Below, piece after piece: positions 6,776-14,090 of a stretch of DNA of 20,161 nucleotides (the stretch's first letter is position 1; each line of letters begins with the position of its first letter). Source of the DNA: an uncultured Lachnospiraceae bacterium. GTDB lineage: Bacteria > Bacillota > Clostridia > Lachnospirales > Lachnospiraceae. Location: assembly GCA_934434905.1 (NCBI GenBank), contig CAKSAI010000021.1, forward strand, positions 1 through 20,161, in the 5' to 3' direction. The translations under genes were made by a program, and so were the position numbers. The notes beneath the pieces were generated by a model that saw only the letters and a list, made by a program, of their open reading frames with translations, was not told the DNA's origin and made no database searches.

Positions 6776-7815
6776 AACTTCCGATTCAAGAACGCAATCA
6801 ACCGCTCAAACCGCAGCCTGGGATGCTGCATCTCCTGAACCTTCAGACGATTCTTCTCACTGAAGCCGACCAGAATGTCATGGTTGGCTTCGGCCAGGTA
6901 ATCGATGATACCGTCGATGTCCGTTTTCCTGTTCTTGGGACACTGGAGATGCAGGTGTCTCGTGGTGGTGATGTGCAGGGTATATGATATGTTAAAATGG
7001 TACCAGAAGAGCTTGTGCAGGGTGGAGTATTTGTAGATCCAGATAATCTCCCGGATCGGCACCACGGCAATCCCGGAGTCTGCGATCTCGATAAAATAAT
7101 GCTCGGTGATGAACATGTCCTCTGTGGCCAACTGGGGCAGCGTGGCTAATTCCTCCTCGGCCTGGGCCAGAAGCTCGGAAGGCTTTCCAAAGCGGCCAAG
7201 CCGCCGACATGGCGGGGAGAGCACCGGGAAGGATAGGTACACGATGCTGGAGACGATAACCAGCAGAGCGTACAGTCCTGTGGCAAAGAAAAGAAACAGG
7301 GATAGGCGGCCCAGGATGGAGTGAAAGGCCGGCTCACTGAGAAGATACGAGGAAACCTTGCCTGTCAGACCCTCCGGTGTCCAGGACAGATCCTCTGCCA
7401 GAGCATCCGCCAACTGCTGATAGGCCCTGCCCTCCGAGAGGATCTGCCCGCGGATCCGAACCTCCTCAATGAAAGGAAGCCCCTCCTCGCAGGTGCGGGG
7501 AGTGAGCAGCACGAACATACACTGACCATCGGCTACCGTATAATAATAGTAGCCGGTGGTCATTCCAAACAGGGTGTTTGTGTAGCCGGTGAAATAAAGA
7601 TCATTTAGTTCCGCCTCCACATAGACATCTCTATTTTTATAATTCTCACCTATGTTTCCATAATCTGTAAGGCTCTTCGGAAAGAGAAGATCCGGGAGCG
7701 GGAACAGGAACCACAGCGCCGCCAGTGCAAGCAGGTACAAAAGAGGTGCAATCAGCCTGCGCTTGTAAACGGAACGGATGCTTCTGGTAATGTAATGATC
7801 ATAATTCTCTATCAT
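6772..7815 (-). CDS. Two-helix membrane protein of unknown function
   Basis: I do not recognise the family. The 347 residues hold two hydrophobic segments, about 21-46 (LIAPLLYLLALAALWFLF) and about 165-195 (ILGRLSLFLFFATGLYALLVIV). The part between them (about 50-160) is probably outside. The C-terminal part (about 200-347) is probably inside and reads like alternating beta strands ending in a helix (FITEHYFIEIADSGIAVVPIREIIWIYKY, then LHITTTRHLHLQCP and IIDYLAEANHDILVGFSE), which resembles bacterial PH-like membrane domains; this fold is a guess. Start ATG is preceded by GAGGAG. It begins 17 bases after the stop of the glycosidase gene on the same strand, with no room for its own promoter, so it may be co-transcribed from there. 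Its stop overlaps that of convergent glgP. Confidence 0.75.
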   Translation of the reverse strand: MIENYDHYITRSIRSVYKRRLIAPLLYLLALAALWFLFPLPDLLFPKSLTDYGNIGENYKNRDVYVEAELNDLYFTGYTNTLFGMTTGYYYYTVADGQCMFVLLTPRTCEEGLPFIEEVRIRGQILSEGRAYQQLADALAEDLSWTPEGLTGKVSSYLLSEPAFHSILGRLSLFLFFATGLYALLVIVSSIVYLSFPVLSPPCRRLGRFGKPSELLAQAEEELATLPQLATEDMFITEHYFIEIADSGIAVVPIREIIWIYKYSTLHKLFWYHFNISYTLHITTTRHLHLQCPKNRKTDIDGIIDYLAEANHDILVGFSEKNRLKVQEMQHPRLRFERLIAFLNRKF

Positions 7816-7832
7816 ATAAACTCCTCAAAAAG

Positions 7833-9074
7833 TCAAAACTCTTCAATTGCCGTACCGGTATTTTTCCAGGAAATGATATTTGCACACAGCAGATTCCAGG
7901 ATTGAAATCCCTGATTATTCACACCGCGTCCGGTGTCGGGATCATAATACTCATGCATTTCACCGCATTCGGCTATGTCGGAGCCGAAGAGCCTGAGTGT
8001 CTTGTCAGCAAGCTCAGCGGCAAGCTCGTTATATCCGTATTTTAGCAGTCCGCGAAAGGTAATATAGTTGGCAATGCCCCAGATCGGTCCGAGCCAGCAT
8101 GACGGATTCCCACTCTTTACGATCTGATACATTTTCTCGCATTTTGAAAGTGTACGGACGCCGTAGGGAGCATGGAAGGTTCTTTCGTTGAGATAGTTCT
8201 CCCTTACCATTCGCTCTGCTTGTTCTTTACTTGCGATTCCGGCCCACATAGCCATAAAGCCTGACCATACATCAATACGTTGAATAAGGGTATTCCAGTT
8301 GCGCGGACAACCGCTGTGTAACCAATTGGTGGGATCAACGGGCAGTAGATTGAGGTCAGCACTGTAATAAAATCCGTTTCGTTCGTCATAGCAATGCTCA
8401 TTGACCGCGGCCTTAAGAGCATCCGCTTCGGCACGGTACTTAGCTGCATTTTCCTGCATATCAAGCATTGCAGATATTTCTGCCATTGCCAGCAACTCTT
8501 TGTACATCAGGCAGTTGAGATATATGGAAGCAGAGCTTCGTTTCGGACGATAGAAGGTGCAAGGGTCATTATCGACACCGATCGCGAGGTCATCAATAAA
8601 GAAATAAAGACCGCTTTCATGCTTGCAATTGGTGTCATAATATGATATATGCCCTTCAAATGCTTTGTACAGCGGACGCAGCCATTCATATTTATTCTGT
8701 GATTTAGCGATAAAAATGGCATGTTGTATGATCACAGGCTTGGCAGCATTGGTGATTTTCCCGCTTTCAGAAGCCGGTGGCATTGAGCTGGCGGTTTCCA
8801 CTACGATAGGTAATCTGCCTGTAGCAGGATCAGCGTGCTCTGCAAGATTTTCAATACAGCCCTTCTGATAAGGGAAGAATTCTTCTAATGTTCCTTCGTT
8901 CTTTGCCACTTGTGTGATAGCGACATCGGTAAGCCATGAATCCCAATCCCACAGGCATTGATCATAGCAGGCACCGGGAACTATGAATTTGTGCCGAAGC
9001 TGCCCGCCCGGTTCCCGCAGTATTTTAAAGTAATTGTCCTTAATATAGGAATAAATAAGTTCATCGTAATTCAT
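7833..9074 (-). CDS. Glycoside hydrolase with (alpha/alpha)6 barrel, GH37/GH63-like (clan GH-G)
   Basis: An inverting glycosidase related to trehalase and mannosyl-oligosaccharide glucosidase/YgjK, probably acting on an alpha-linked oligosaccharide in the cytoplasm, since no signal peptide is present. The 413 residues cover only the catalytic barrel; GH63 enzymes are usually 700-800 with an extra N-terminal domain. Seen: CLWDWDSWLTDVA (40-52), GVDNDPCTFYRP with Asp168 as likely general acid, GVRTLSKCEKMY, GNPSCWLGPIWGIANY, and GEMHEYYDPDTGRG with Glu375 as likely general base, then NQGFQSWNLL. Catalytic roles are by analogy. The start ATG has a GGAG site at a rather long distance and a strong promoter. 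It diverges from the sugar ABC operon, so its product is likely connected with that transporter. Exact substrate is not shown. Confidence 0.8.
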   Translation of the reverse strand: MNYDELIYSYIKDNYFKILREPGGQLRHKFIVPGACYDQCLWDWDSWLTDVAITQVAKNEGTLEEFFPYQKGCIENLAEHADPATGRLPIVVETASSMPPASESGKITNAAKPVIIQHAIFIAKSQNKYEWLRPLYKAFEGHISYYDTNCKHESGLYFFIDDLAIGVDNDPCTFYRPKRSSASIYLNCLMYKELLAMAEISAMLDMQENAAKYRAEADALKAAVNEHCYDERNGFYYSADLNLLPVDPTNWLHSGCPRNWNTLIQRIDVWSGFMAMWAGIASKEQAERMVRENYLNERTFHAPYGVRTLSKCEKMYQIVKSGNPSCWLGPIWGIANYITFRGLLKYGYNELAAELADKTLRLFGSDIAECGEMHEYYDPDTGRGVNNQGFQSWNLLCANIISWKNTGTAIEEF

Positions 9075-9108
9075 AACAAGTATCGCTCCGTTAAATTTTC
9101 ATGTTTGC

Positions 9109-9137
9109 AGTATAGCACAAGCGGCAGTTGCTATCAA
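9109..9137 (-). promoter_or_regulatory. Promoter of the clan GH-G glycosidase
   Basis: Minus strand TTGATA (plus 9132-9137), 17-bp spacer, TATACT (plus 9109-9114), close to consensus. Predicted start is near 9102, about 28 bases before the start codon at 9074. The long inverted repeat at 9163-9198 lies just upstream. Confidence 0.75.
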
Positions 9138-9162
9138 TGTTTATTTCAGAGGTTGTTTTTGC

Positions 9163-9198
9163 TTTTTTTGAAAAAATGCATTGACCTTTTCAAAAAAA
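9163..9198. promoter_or_regulatory. 12-bp perfect inverted repeat between divergent promoters, candidate operator
   Basis: TTTTTTTGAAAA (9163-9174) and TTTTCAAAAAAA (9187-9198) are exact inverted copies separated by 12 bases that include the palindrome ATGCAT. The repeat lies between the glycosidase promoter and the ABC-operon promoter, where a shared regulator would bind. On the plus strand TTTTCA recurs at 9187-9192 and 9208-9213, exactly 21 bp apart and just upstream of the operon -35, a layout typical of AraC-type binding. A/T richness makes chance repeats more likely. Confidence 0.5.
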
Positions 9199-9223
9199 CA
9201 CATCGTGTTTTCATTTTTGAACA

Positions 9224-9252
9224 TTGAATGATTAACAAATTTCACATAGAAT
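9224..9252 (+). promoter_or_regulatory. Promoter of the sugar ABC operon
   Basis: TTGAAT (9224-9229), 17-bp spacer, TAGAAT (9247-9252). Predicted start is near 9259, about 45 bases before GTG 9304. Upstream sit the 21-bp-spaced TTTTCA pair and the inverted repeat, possible sites for the YesN-type regulator encoded downstream. Confidence 0.65.
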
Positions 9253-9303
9253 GCTATCAGAAAGAGAAAAACGGAAACAAAACTGATGAAAGGAATGATG
9301 AAA

Positions 9304-10794
9304 GTGTCTGATTATATTCTTGAACTGAAAGGAATCACAAAGATATTTCCTGGCGTTATGGCTCTGGACAATGTGCATTTTCAGTTAAAAAAAGGCGAAA
9401 TTCATGCGCTGATGGGTGAAAACGGTGCCGGAAAATCTACTTTTATCAAGGTGATAACCGGAGTACATATCCCCGAAGAAGGAGAGATATATCTCAAAGG
9501 CGAAAAGGTGTCCTTCAGAAATCCTAAGGACGCGCAGAACTGCAGCATTGCGGCAATATATCAGCACGGAACCACTTATCCGTACCTGAGCGTAACGGAG
9601 AACATATTCATGGGTCATGAAAAGATGACCAAATTCAACACCATAGATTGGAAGCGTATGTACGACGAAGCAAAGGAGCTGCTTGAGCATATCGGCAGTG
9701 ACATCGATCCGCGCGCAAGTATGGGCAATCTAACCGTTGCCGAACAGCAGGTTGTTGAGATTGCAAAGGCGATATCCACTCACGCCGAGATAATCATCAT
9801 GGACGAGCCGACGGCAGCGCTCTCAAAAAGAGAATGTGAGGGACTTTACAAAATTGCCGAGCAGCTTAGGGACGAGGGAAAATCGATAATCTTTATTTCA
9901 CACAGGTTTGAAGATATGTACAGGCTTGCATCGAGAGTCACAGTGTTCCGCGATTCGCAATATATAGGCACATGGGATGTAGACGGAATATCAAACGATG
10001 TGCTCATATCCAAGATGGTGGGCAGAGAGATTAAAGACATATACCCAAAGCTCCCTGTAGAATGCGGCAAAGAGGTGTTCCGCGTGGAGAACCTCAGCAA
10101 GACCGGATATTACCGCGATGTGACGTTTGGTGTGCACGAGGGAGAAATCCTTGCCGTGACAGGCCTTGTGGGCGCAGCCAGAACAGAAGTGTTCCAGGGA
10201 ATAATGGGTATAGAAAAACCTGACAGCGGCAGAATTTATCTTGACGGAAAACGGATAAAAATAAATCACCCCGAGGAGGCTATGAAAGCCGGCATAGGCT
10301 ATCTGCCCGAGGACAGGCAGAAACAAGGTCTGATTCTCGATTGGGGTCTCGGACAGAATGTAACACTGTCTACATTGGAAAAATTCACAAAATTTTCGAT
10401 AATCAACAAAAGGAAAGAAAACGCAAGAGCAAAAGAGCTTCTTGAAAAGGTTAAAACTAAGGCGCTTTCGGTATATGACAAGGCTTCGAGCCTGTCCGGC
10501 GGCAATCAGCAGAAGGTTATCGTTGCAAAGGTGCTCAGCTTGGAACTTAAGGTCATAATCCTTGACGAACCCACAAAGGGCGTGGATGTCGGCGCAAAGG
10601 CTCAGATATATGAAATTATGTCCGGGATAGCAAAATCGGGCTATGCTGTGATAATGATATCTTCGGAGATGCCCGAGGTGCTCGGTATGGCGGATCGTAT
10701 ATTGGTTATGAAAGAAGGCAGAGTTTCAAGAATATTTGATGACACAAAGGGCGTTACGCAGGAAATGATTCTTGAATCTGCAATGAATATGTAA
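9304..10794 (+). CDS. Sugar ABC transporter ATP-binding protein (RbsA/XylG/RhaT type)
   Basis: Powers import of a monosaccharide; two nucleotide-binding domains in one chain at the inner face of the membrane. From GTG 9304 it is 496 residues. NBD1: Walker A GENGAGKST (38-46), signature LTVAEQQ (143-149), Walker B IIIMDEP (163-169), His200. NBD2 (from about 255): degenerate Walker A GLVGAARTE (287-295) lacking the lysine, signature LSGGNQQ (398-404), Walker B VIILDEP, and Ser in place of the switch histidine. Such asymmetry is usual for this family, so NBD1 probably does most hydrolysis. GTG 9304 is chosen because AAAGGA (9289-9294) sits 9 bases before it and the family typically begins MSDYILE; ATG 9286 would add six residues. 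First gene of a four-gene operon. Confidence 0.95.
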   Translation: MSDYILELKGITKIFPGVMALDNVHFQLKKGEIHALMGENGAGKSTFIKVITGVHIPEEGEIYLKGEKVSFRNPKDAQNCSIAAIYQHGTTYPYLSVTENIFMGHEKMTKFNTIDWKRMYDEAKELLEHIGSDIDPRASMGNLTVAEQQVVEIAKAISTHAEIIIMDEPTAALSKRECEGLYKIAEQLRDEGKSIIFISHRFEDMYRLASRVTVFRDSQYIGTWDVDGISNDVLISKMVGREIKDIYPKLPVECGKEVFRVENLSKTGYYRDVTFGVHEGEILAVTGLVGAARTEVFQGIMGIEKPDSGRIYLDGKRIKINHPEEAMKAGIGYLPEDRQKQGLILDWGLGQNVTLSTLEKFTKFSIINKRKENARAKELLEKVKTKALSVYDKASSLSGGNQQKVIVAKVLSLELKVIILDEPTKGVDVGAKAQIYEIMSGIAKSGYAVIMISSEMPEVLGMADRILVMKEGRVSRIFDDTKGVTQEMILESAMNM

Positions 10795-10807
10795 GGCGGT
10801 GATATAA

Positions 10808-11800
10808 ATGGCAAAGGTAAAGAAATTTTTCTCCACAAACATCCGCGAGATCAGTCTTCTTATAGTAATGATGGTGATAGCGATATTTGTTGAATACAGA
10901 AGCGGCGGCAATTTTCTCACGGCGGAAAACCTGTCGGATATGTTTACTGAAACATCGGTATTGGCAATATGCGCGGTCGGCATGATGTTTGTCATGGTGA
11001 CCGGCGGCATTGACCTGTCGATAGGCGCAATAATGGCACTCGGTGCAATGGCAGGGTGCTCAGTGCTCAAAAACAACCCCGGCATACCCACGATTGCGGT
11101 TGTCACAATTGCAATGGCAGTCGGAACTGTCAGCGGTTTCCTCAACGGTGTACTTGTGTCTAAGCTGAAGATCCTTCCGATTATAGCTACACTCGGTACC
11201 ATGAACATCTACAGGGGCATAACCTACCTTGTGGCAAACGGCAGTTGGGTAAAACAGCAGGAGATGGGTTCAAACTTCCTCTCGCTTGCAACGGGCAAGG
11301 TGCTCGGCATAAACAACCTGATACTGATAGCCTTGGTTGTGTACATAGCGGCAGCGTTCTTCATGACACAGACGCGCGCGGGACGCAAGATATATGCAGT
11401 CGGCAACAGTGAGGAGAGCGCAAGGGTGTCCGGCATAAAGACCGACAACACACTGATACTTGTGTACACACTCCTCGGGGTAATAGCCGGCCTGGCAGGC
11501 ACGCTGTATGTTTGCAAATACGGTGTTGCTCAGGGCGAGACCTGCACGGGATATGAAATGAATGTGATCGCAGCCTGCGTTCTCGGCGGTGTGTCAGTAA
11601 ACGGCGGCACGGGCAGAGTGCCGGGAGTGCTTCTCGGAGCGGTTCTGCTTGGCATACTTAACAACGCTATGCCTCTGATTCATGTATCATCGTTCTGGCA
11701 GGAGGCTATAAGAGGTCTTATAATTCTGCTTTCGATAGCTGCAAACTCATTAATACAGAGAAATGTAGAAATGAAAGCGCTCAGAAGGAGGAATATCTGA
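10808..11800 (+). CDS. Sugar ABC transporter permease 1 (RbsC/RhaP-type)
   Basis: Membrane component forming the sugar channel with the second permease. The 330 residues are largely hydrophobic, with about eight to ten helices expected for the branched-chain/monosaccharide permease family. Family marks: VTGGIDLSIGAIMAL (64-78), IATLGTMNIYRGI, the cytoplasmic coupling loop TRAGRKIYAVGNSEESARVSGI, and CVLGGVSVNGGTGRVPG near the end. It begins 13 bases after the ATPase stop, and the ribosome site AAGGCGGTGAT (10793-10803) is nearly a full match to the 16S tail and overlaps the ATPase stop, so translation is likely coupled. Together with the next gene it makes a heterodimer, as in rhamnose, AI-2 and galactofuranose systems, rather than the homodimer of ribose systems. 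Confidence 0.94.
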   Translation: MAKVKKFFSTNIREISLLIVMMVIAIFVEYRSGGNFLTAENLSDMFTETSVLAICAVGMMFVMVTGGIDLSIGAIMALGAMAGCSVLKNNPGIPTIAVVTIAMAVGTVSGFLNGVLVSKLKILPIIATLGTMNIYRGITYLVANGSWVKQQEMGSNFLSLATGKVLGINNLILIALVVYIAAAFFMTQTRAGRKIYAVGNSEESARVSGIKTDNTLILVYTLLGVIAGLAGTLYVCKYGVAQGETCTGYEMNVIAACVLGGVSVNGGTGRVPGVLLGAVLLGILNNAMPLIHVSSFWQEAIRGLIILLSIAANSLIQRNVEMKALRRRNI

Positions 11801-12855
11801 TGGCTAAGGAAATTGTGAAACAAGCTGTGAGCACGGACGGAACCCGTACCATCGCAGACAGGAGAGAGTTCTCAATCAAGCGATTTTTTCTGCAGTGGGA
11901 ATGGATGCTTGTGCTCATGCTGATAGTTGTTAATGTGTTCAATCTCTCGGCATCGCCGAACTATGCAAATGCACGAAATATACTCAATGCGACAAGAGAT
12001 TTTCTTGACAAGGCTATTGTGGTGTTCCCCATGGCATTTGTGCTGATGCTCGGCGAGATAGATATATCCGTTGCATCAACCATGGCACTGTCAGCAACAA
12101 TAATGGGTGTGGTGTATCGCGCAGGCTGCCCCATGGAGGTGGCAATTGCGGCGGCTCTCGCCACAGGCACAATCTGCGGACTCATAAACGGCGTTATACT
12201 TGTTAAGTTCCCCGAGCTTTCGTCCATGATAGTTACTCTGTCCACACAGATTATCTACCGCGGAATAGCGTCTATAATACTTGAAACCAACTCTGTCGGC
12301 GGATTCCCCAAGTGGTTCGGGAAAATAGCCGCGGGTAAAATCGGACTTGTGCCCTATGTGCTTGTGTTCGTAGTAATCGAGGCTCTGCTCTTCGCATATC
12401 TGCTGCACTACACCAAGTTCGGCAGGCGGTGCTATGCAATGGGCAACTCGGTAACGGTTGCAAAATACTCCGGTGTGCGCACCGACAGAATCAAGATAAT
12501 TGTATACACAATGGCAGGTTTGTTCTCGGCTCTGGCGGCTGTATATCTTGCGTCGAAGATGTCAAGTGTACGCCCGGATGTGGCAAAGGGATATGAGCTG
12601 GATATTATAGCAATGGCTGTTCTCGGCGGTGTATCAACATCTGGCGGCAAAGGCAGAATCCTCGGTGCATCCCTTGCCATACTGGTGATCGGCTATCTGA
12701 GATACGGTCTCGGACTTATGAATGCCTCCAGTCAGATAATCATGATAGTTGTCGGCGCTCTGCTCATCATAACGGTTGCAATACCGGGATTCAAGGAGAG
12801 CATAGGTAATGCAAATTGGTTTGTAAAGCTTAAAAAGCTGGTACAAAAACAGTGA
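11800..12855 (+). CDS. Sugar ABC transporter permease 2 (RhaQ-type)
   Basis: Second, non-identical channel subunit of the importer, 351 residues. It has a longer polar N-terminus (about 1-30) before the first helix, then LGEIDISVASTMALSA (84-99), STQIIYRGIAS, the coupling loop TKFGRRCYAMGNSVTVAKYSGVRTDRI, and AVLGGVSTSGGKGRILGAS. The GEIDIS wording in place of GGIDLS separates it from permease 1, so the pair is not a recent duplication. Its ATG shares one base with the TGA stop of permease 1, with AGGAGG upstream at about 11786-11791, so the two are translationally coupled and probably made in equal amounts. A 52-base gap with a small hairpin separates it from the receptor gene. Confidence 0.94.
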   Translation: MAKEIVKQAVSTDGTRTIADRREFSIKRFFLQWEWMLVLMLIVVNVFNLSASPNYANARNILNATRDFLDKAIVVFPMAFVLMLGEIDISVASTMALSATIMGVVYRAGCPMEVAIAAALATGTICGLINGVILVKFPELSSMIVTLSTQIIYRGIASIILETNSVGGFPKWFGKIAAGKIGLVPYVLVFVVIEALLFAYLLHYTKFGRRCYAMGNSVTVAKYSGVRTDRIKIIVYTMAGLFSALAAVYLASKMSSVRPDVAKGYELDIIAMAVLGGVSTSGGKGRILGASLAILVIGYLRYGLGLMNASSQIIMIVVGALLIITVAIPGFKESIGNANWFVKLKKLVQKQ

Positions 12856-12859
12856 TTTA

Positions 12860-12875
12860 CCGATGATTACATCGG
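12860..12875 (+). other. Small hairpin between permease 2 and receptor genes
   Basis: CCGATG (12860-12865) and CATCGG (12870-12875) pair around loop ATTA. It is not followed by a T-run, so it is not a clear terminator. It lies just before the AAGGAAGG ribosome site (12891-12898) of the receptor gene. Such spacer hairpins can protect the receptor part of a transporter message after processing; here that is inference. Confidence 0.4.
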
Positions 12876-12907
12876 AAAAATTATAAAAGAAAGGAAGGAA
12901 GATTATT

Positions 12908-13948
12908 ATGAAATTCAAAAAGGTTATGGCAATTGGACTTGCAGCTGTTATGGGGGCATCAATGCTTACAGGCTGCGGTGACGGAAAAACTGCAAACAAG
13001 GATATGCCCTCCGGCGGAAACGGCACCTATGCCTTTATCGCCAAGGATGTGCAGAACCCCTATATGCAGAAGGTTTATGAGGGATTTGAAAAAGCCTGCA
13101 AGGATGTAGGCGCAAAGCCGCTCTACAAAGGCCCCGAAGCGGCTACCCCGGAAAAACAGATAGAAATCATCAATCAGCTGGTGGCGCAGGGGGTGTCGGG
13201 CATAGCCATTGCGGCAAATGATCAGGATGCGCTTCAGCCGGCACTCGAAGAGGCAATGTCGGCCGGAATCTCGGTTATATCGCTTGATTCTGCCGTAAAC
13301 AAGGATTCAAGAAAAACACACATTCAGCAGGCAGACCCCGAGAAAATCGGCAGAGGTCTGATCCAGGCAGCATATGACATGGTTGGCGGCGAGGGCGGCA
13401 TAGCGATTCTCTCTGCCACCGCTCAGGCAACAAACCAGAATCTTTGGATTGAATGGATGAAGAAAGAGCTTGAGGAAAATCCCGATAAATATGCAAAGAC
13501 ACCGCTTGTAAAGGTTGCTTACGGCGATGACGATCCCACAAAATCCACTTCCGAAACACAGGCGCTTTTGCAGAACTCAGAAGTTAAGGTGATCATAGCT
13601 CCTACCACTGTTGGTATGCTTGCAGCCGGAAAAGTTCTCCAGGATAAAAACTCCGATGTGCTCCTTACAGGTCTCGGACTTCCTTCCGAAATGGCTCCGT
13701 TCATTGAGGACGGCACCTGCCCGTGGATGTATCTTTGGAATCCTGTAGAGATAGGTAGTCTTGCGGCATACACTATGGATTCACTGGTTAAAGGTGACAT
13801 CACCGGCGCTGAGGGCGATACCTTCAAGGCAGGTGACCTTGGCGAGAGAAGCATTACTGAGGCGGCTGACGGCGGCACAGAGGTTATGGTCGGTGATCCG
13901 TTCAAGTTCGACAAGGACAACATAGCACAGTGGAAAGAAGTATATTAA
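12908..13948 (+). CDS. Sugar-binding lipoprotein of ABC transporter, rhamnose-binding (RhaS) type
   Basis: Outside receptor that delivers a sugar to the permeases. The N-terminus is a lipoprotein signal: KFKK, a hydrophobic stretch, lipobox LTGC with Cys23 as the anchor. The rest is a two-lobed periplasmic-binding fold (346 residues in all). FIAKDVQNPY, GPEAATPEKQIEIINQLVAQ, IAANDQDAL, ISLDSAV, SATAQATNQNLW, IIAPTTVG and GLGLPSEMAPFI read like the rhamnose receptor RhaS. The related AI-2 receptor LsrB was considered: Lys46, Asp127, Gln177 and Pro232 sit where LsrB has ligand residues, but Asn176 and Thr234 replace its Asp and Ala, which fits RhaS better. Last gene of the operon, with a strong terminator 28 bases later. 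Rhamnose as ligand is inferred, not shown. Confidence 0.9.
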   Translation: MKFKKVMAIGLAAVMGASMLTGCGDGKTANKDMPSGGNGTYAFIAKDVQNPYMQKVYEGFEKACKDVGAKPLYKGPEAATPEKQIEIINQLVAQGVSGIAIAANDQDALQPALEEAMSAGISVISLDSAVNKDSRKTHIQQADPEKIGRGLIQAAYDMVGGEGGIAILSATAQATNQNLWIEWMKKELEENPDKYAKTPLVKVAYGDDDPTKSTSETQALLQNSEVKVIIAPTTVGMLAAGKVLQDKNSDVLLTGLGLPSEMAPFIEDGTCPWMYLWNPVEIGSLAAYTMDSLVKGDITGAEGDTFKAGDLGERSITEAADGGTEVMVGDPFKFDKDNIAQWKEVY

Positions 13949-13975
13949 TAAGCTAACAAGGTTATTTCCCTAAAT

Positions 13976-14008
13976 GAAAAACCCGATCACACTGCGGTCG
14001 GGTTTTTC
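13976..14008 (+). terminator. Rho-independent terminator of the ABC operon
   Basis: GAAAAACCCGA (13976-13986) pairs perfectly with TCGGGTTTTTC (13998-14008); the last five T form the U-tract. It follows the receptor stop by 27 bases and separates the transporter from the two-component genes. Confidence 0.9.
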
Positions 14009-14018
14009 TCAATAAAGA

Positions 14019-14047
14019 TTGACAACCGATACAGTTTAATATAGACT
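14019..14047 (+). promoter_or_regulatory. Promoter of the two-component operon
   Basis: TTGACA (14019-14024), 17-bp spacer, TAGACT (14042-14047). Predicted start is near 14054, about 37 bases before TTG 14091. It would leave only about 13 bases before ATG 14067, which argues against that codon as the start. Confidence 0.75.
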
Positions 14048-14090
14048 AATGATATAGTCGTTTCAGATGCCTTGCCGGGGAGTGATTATT

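Noticed and set aside
12908..13948. AI-2 receptor LsrB and quorum-signal uptake
   Set aside because: Several ligand positions agree, but Asn176 and Thr234 replace residues expected for LsrB, the wording follows RhaS, and no lsrK, lsrF or lsrG type genes are present in the window.
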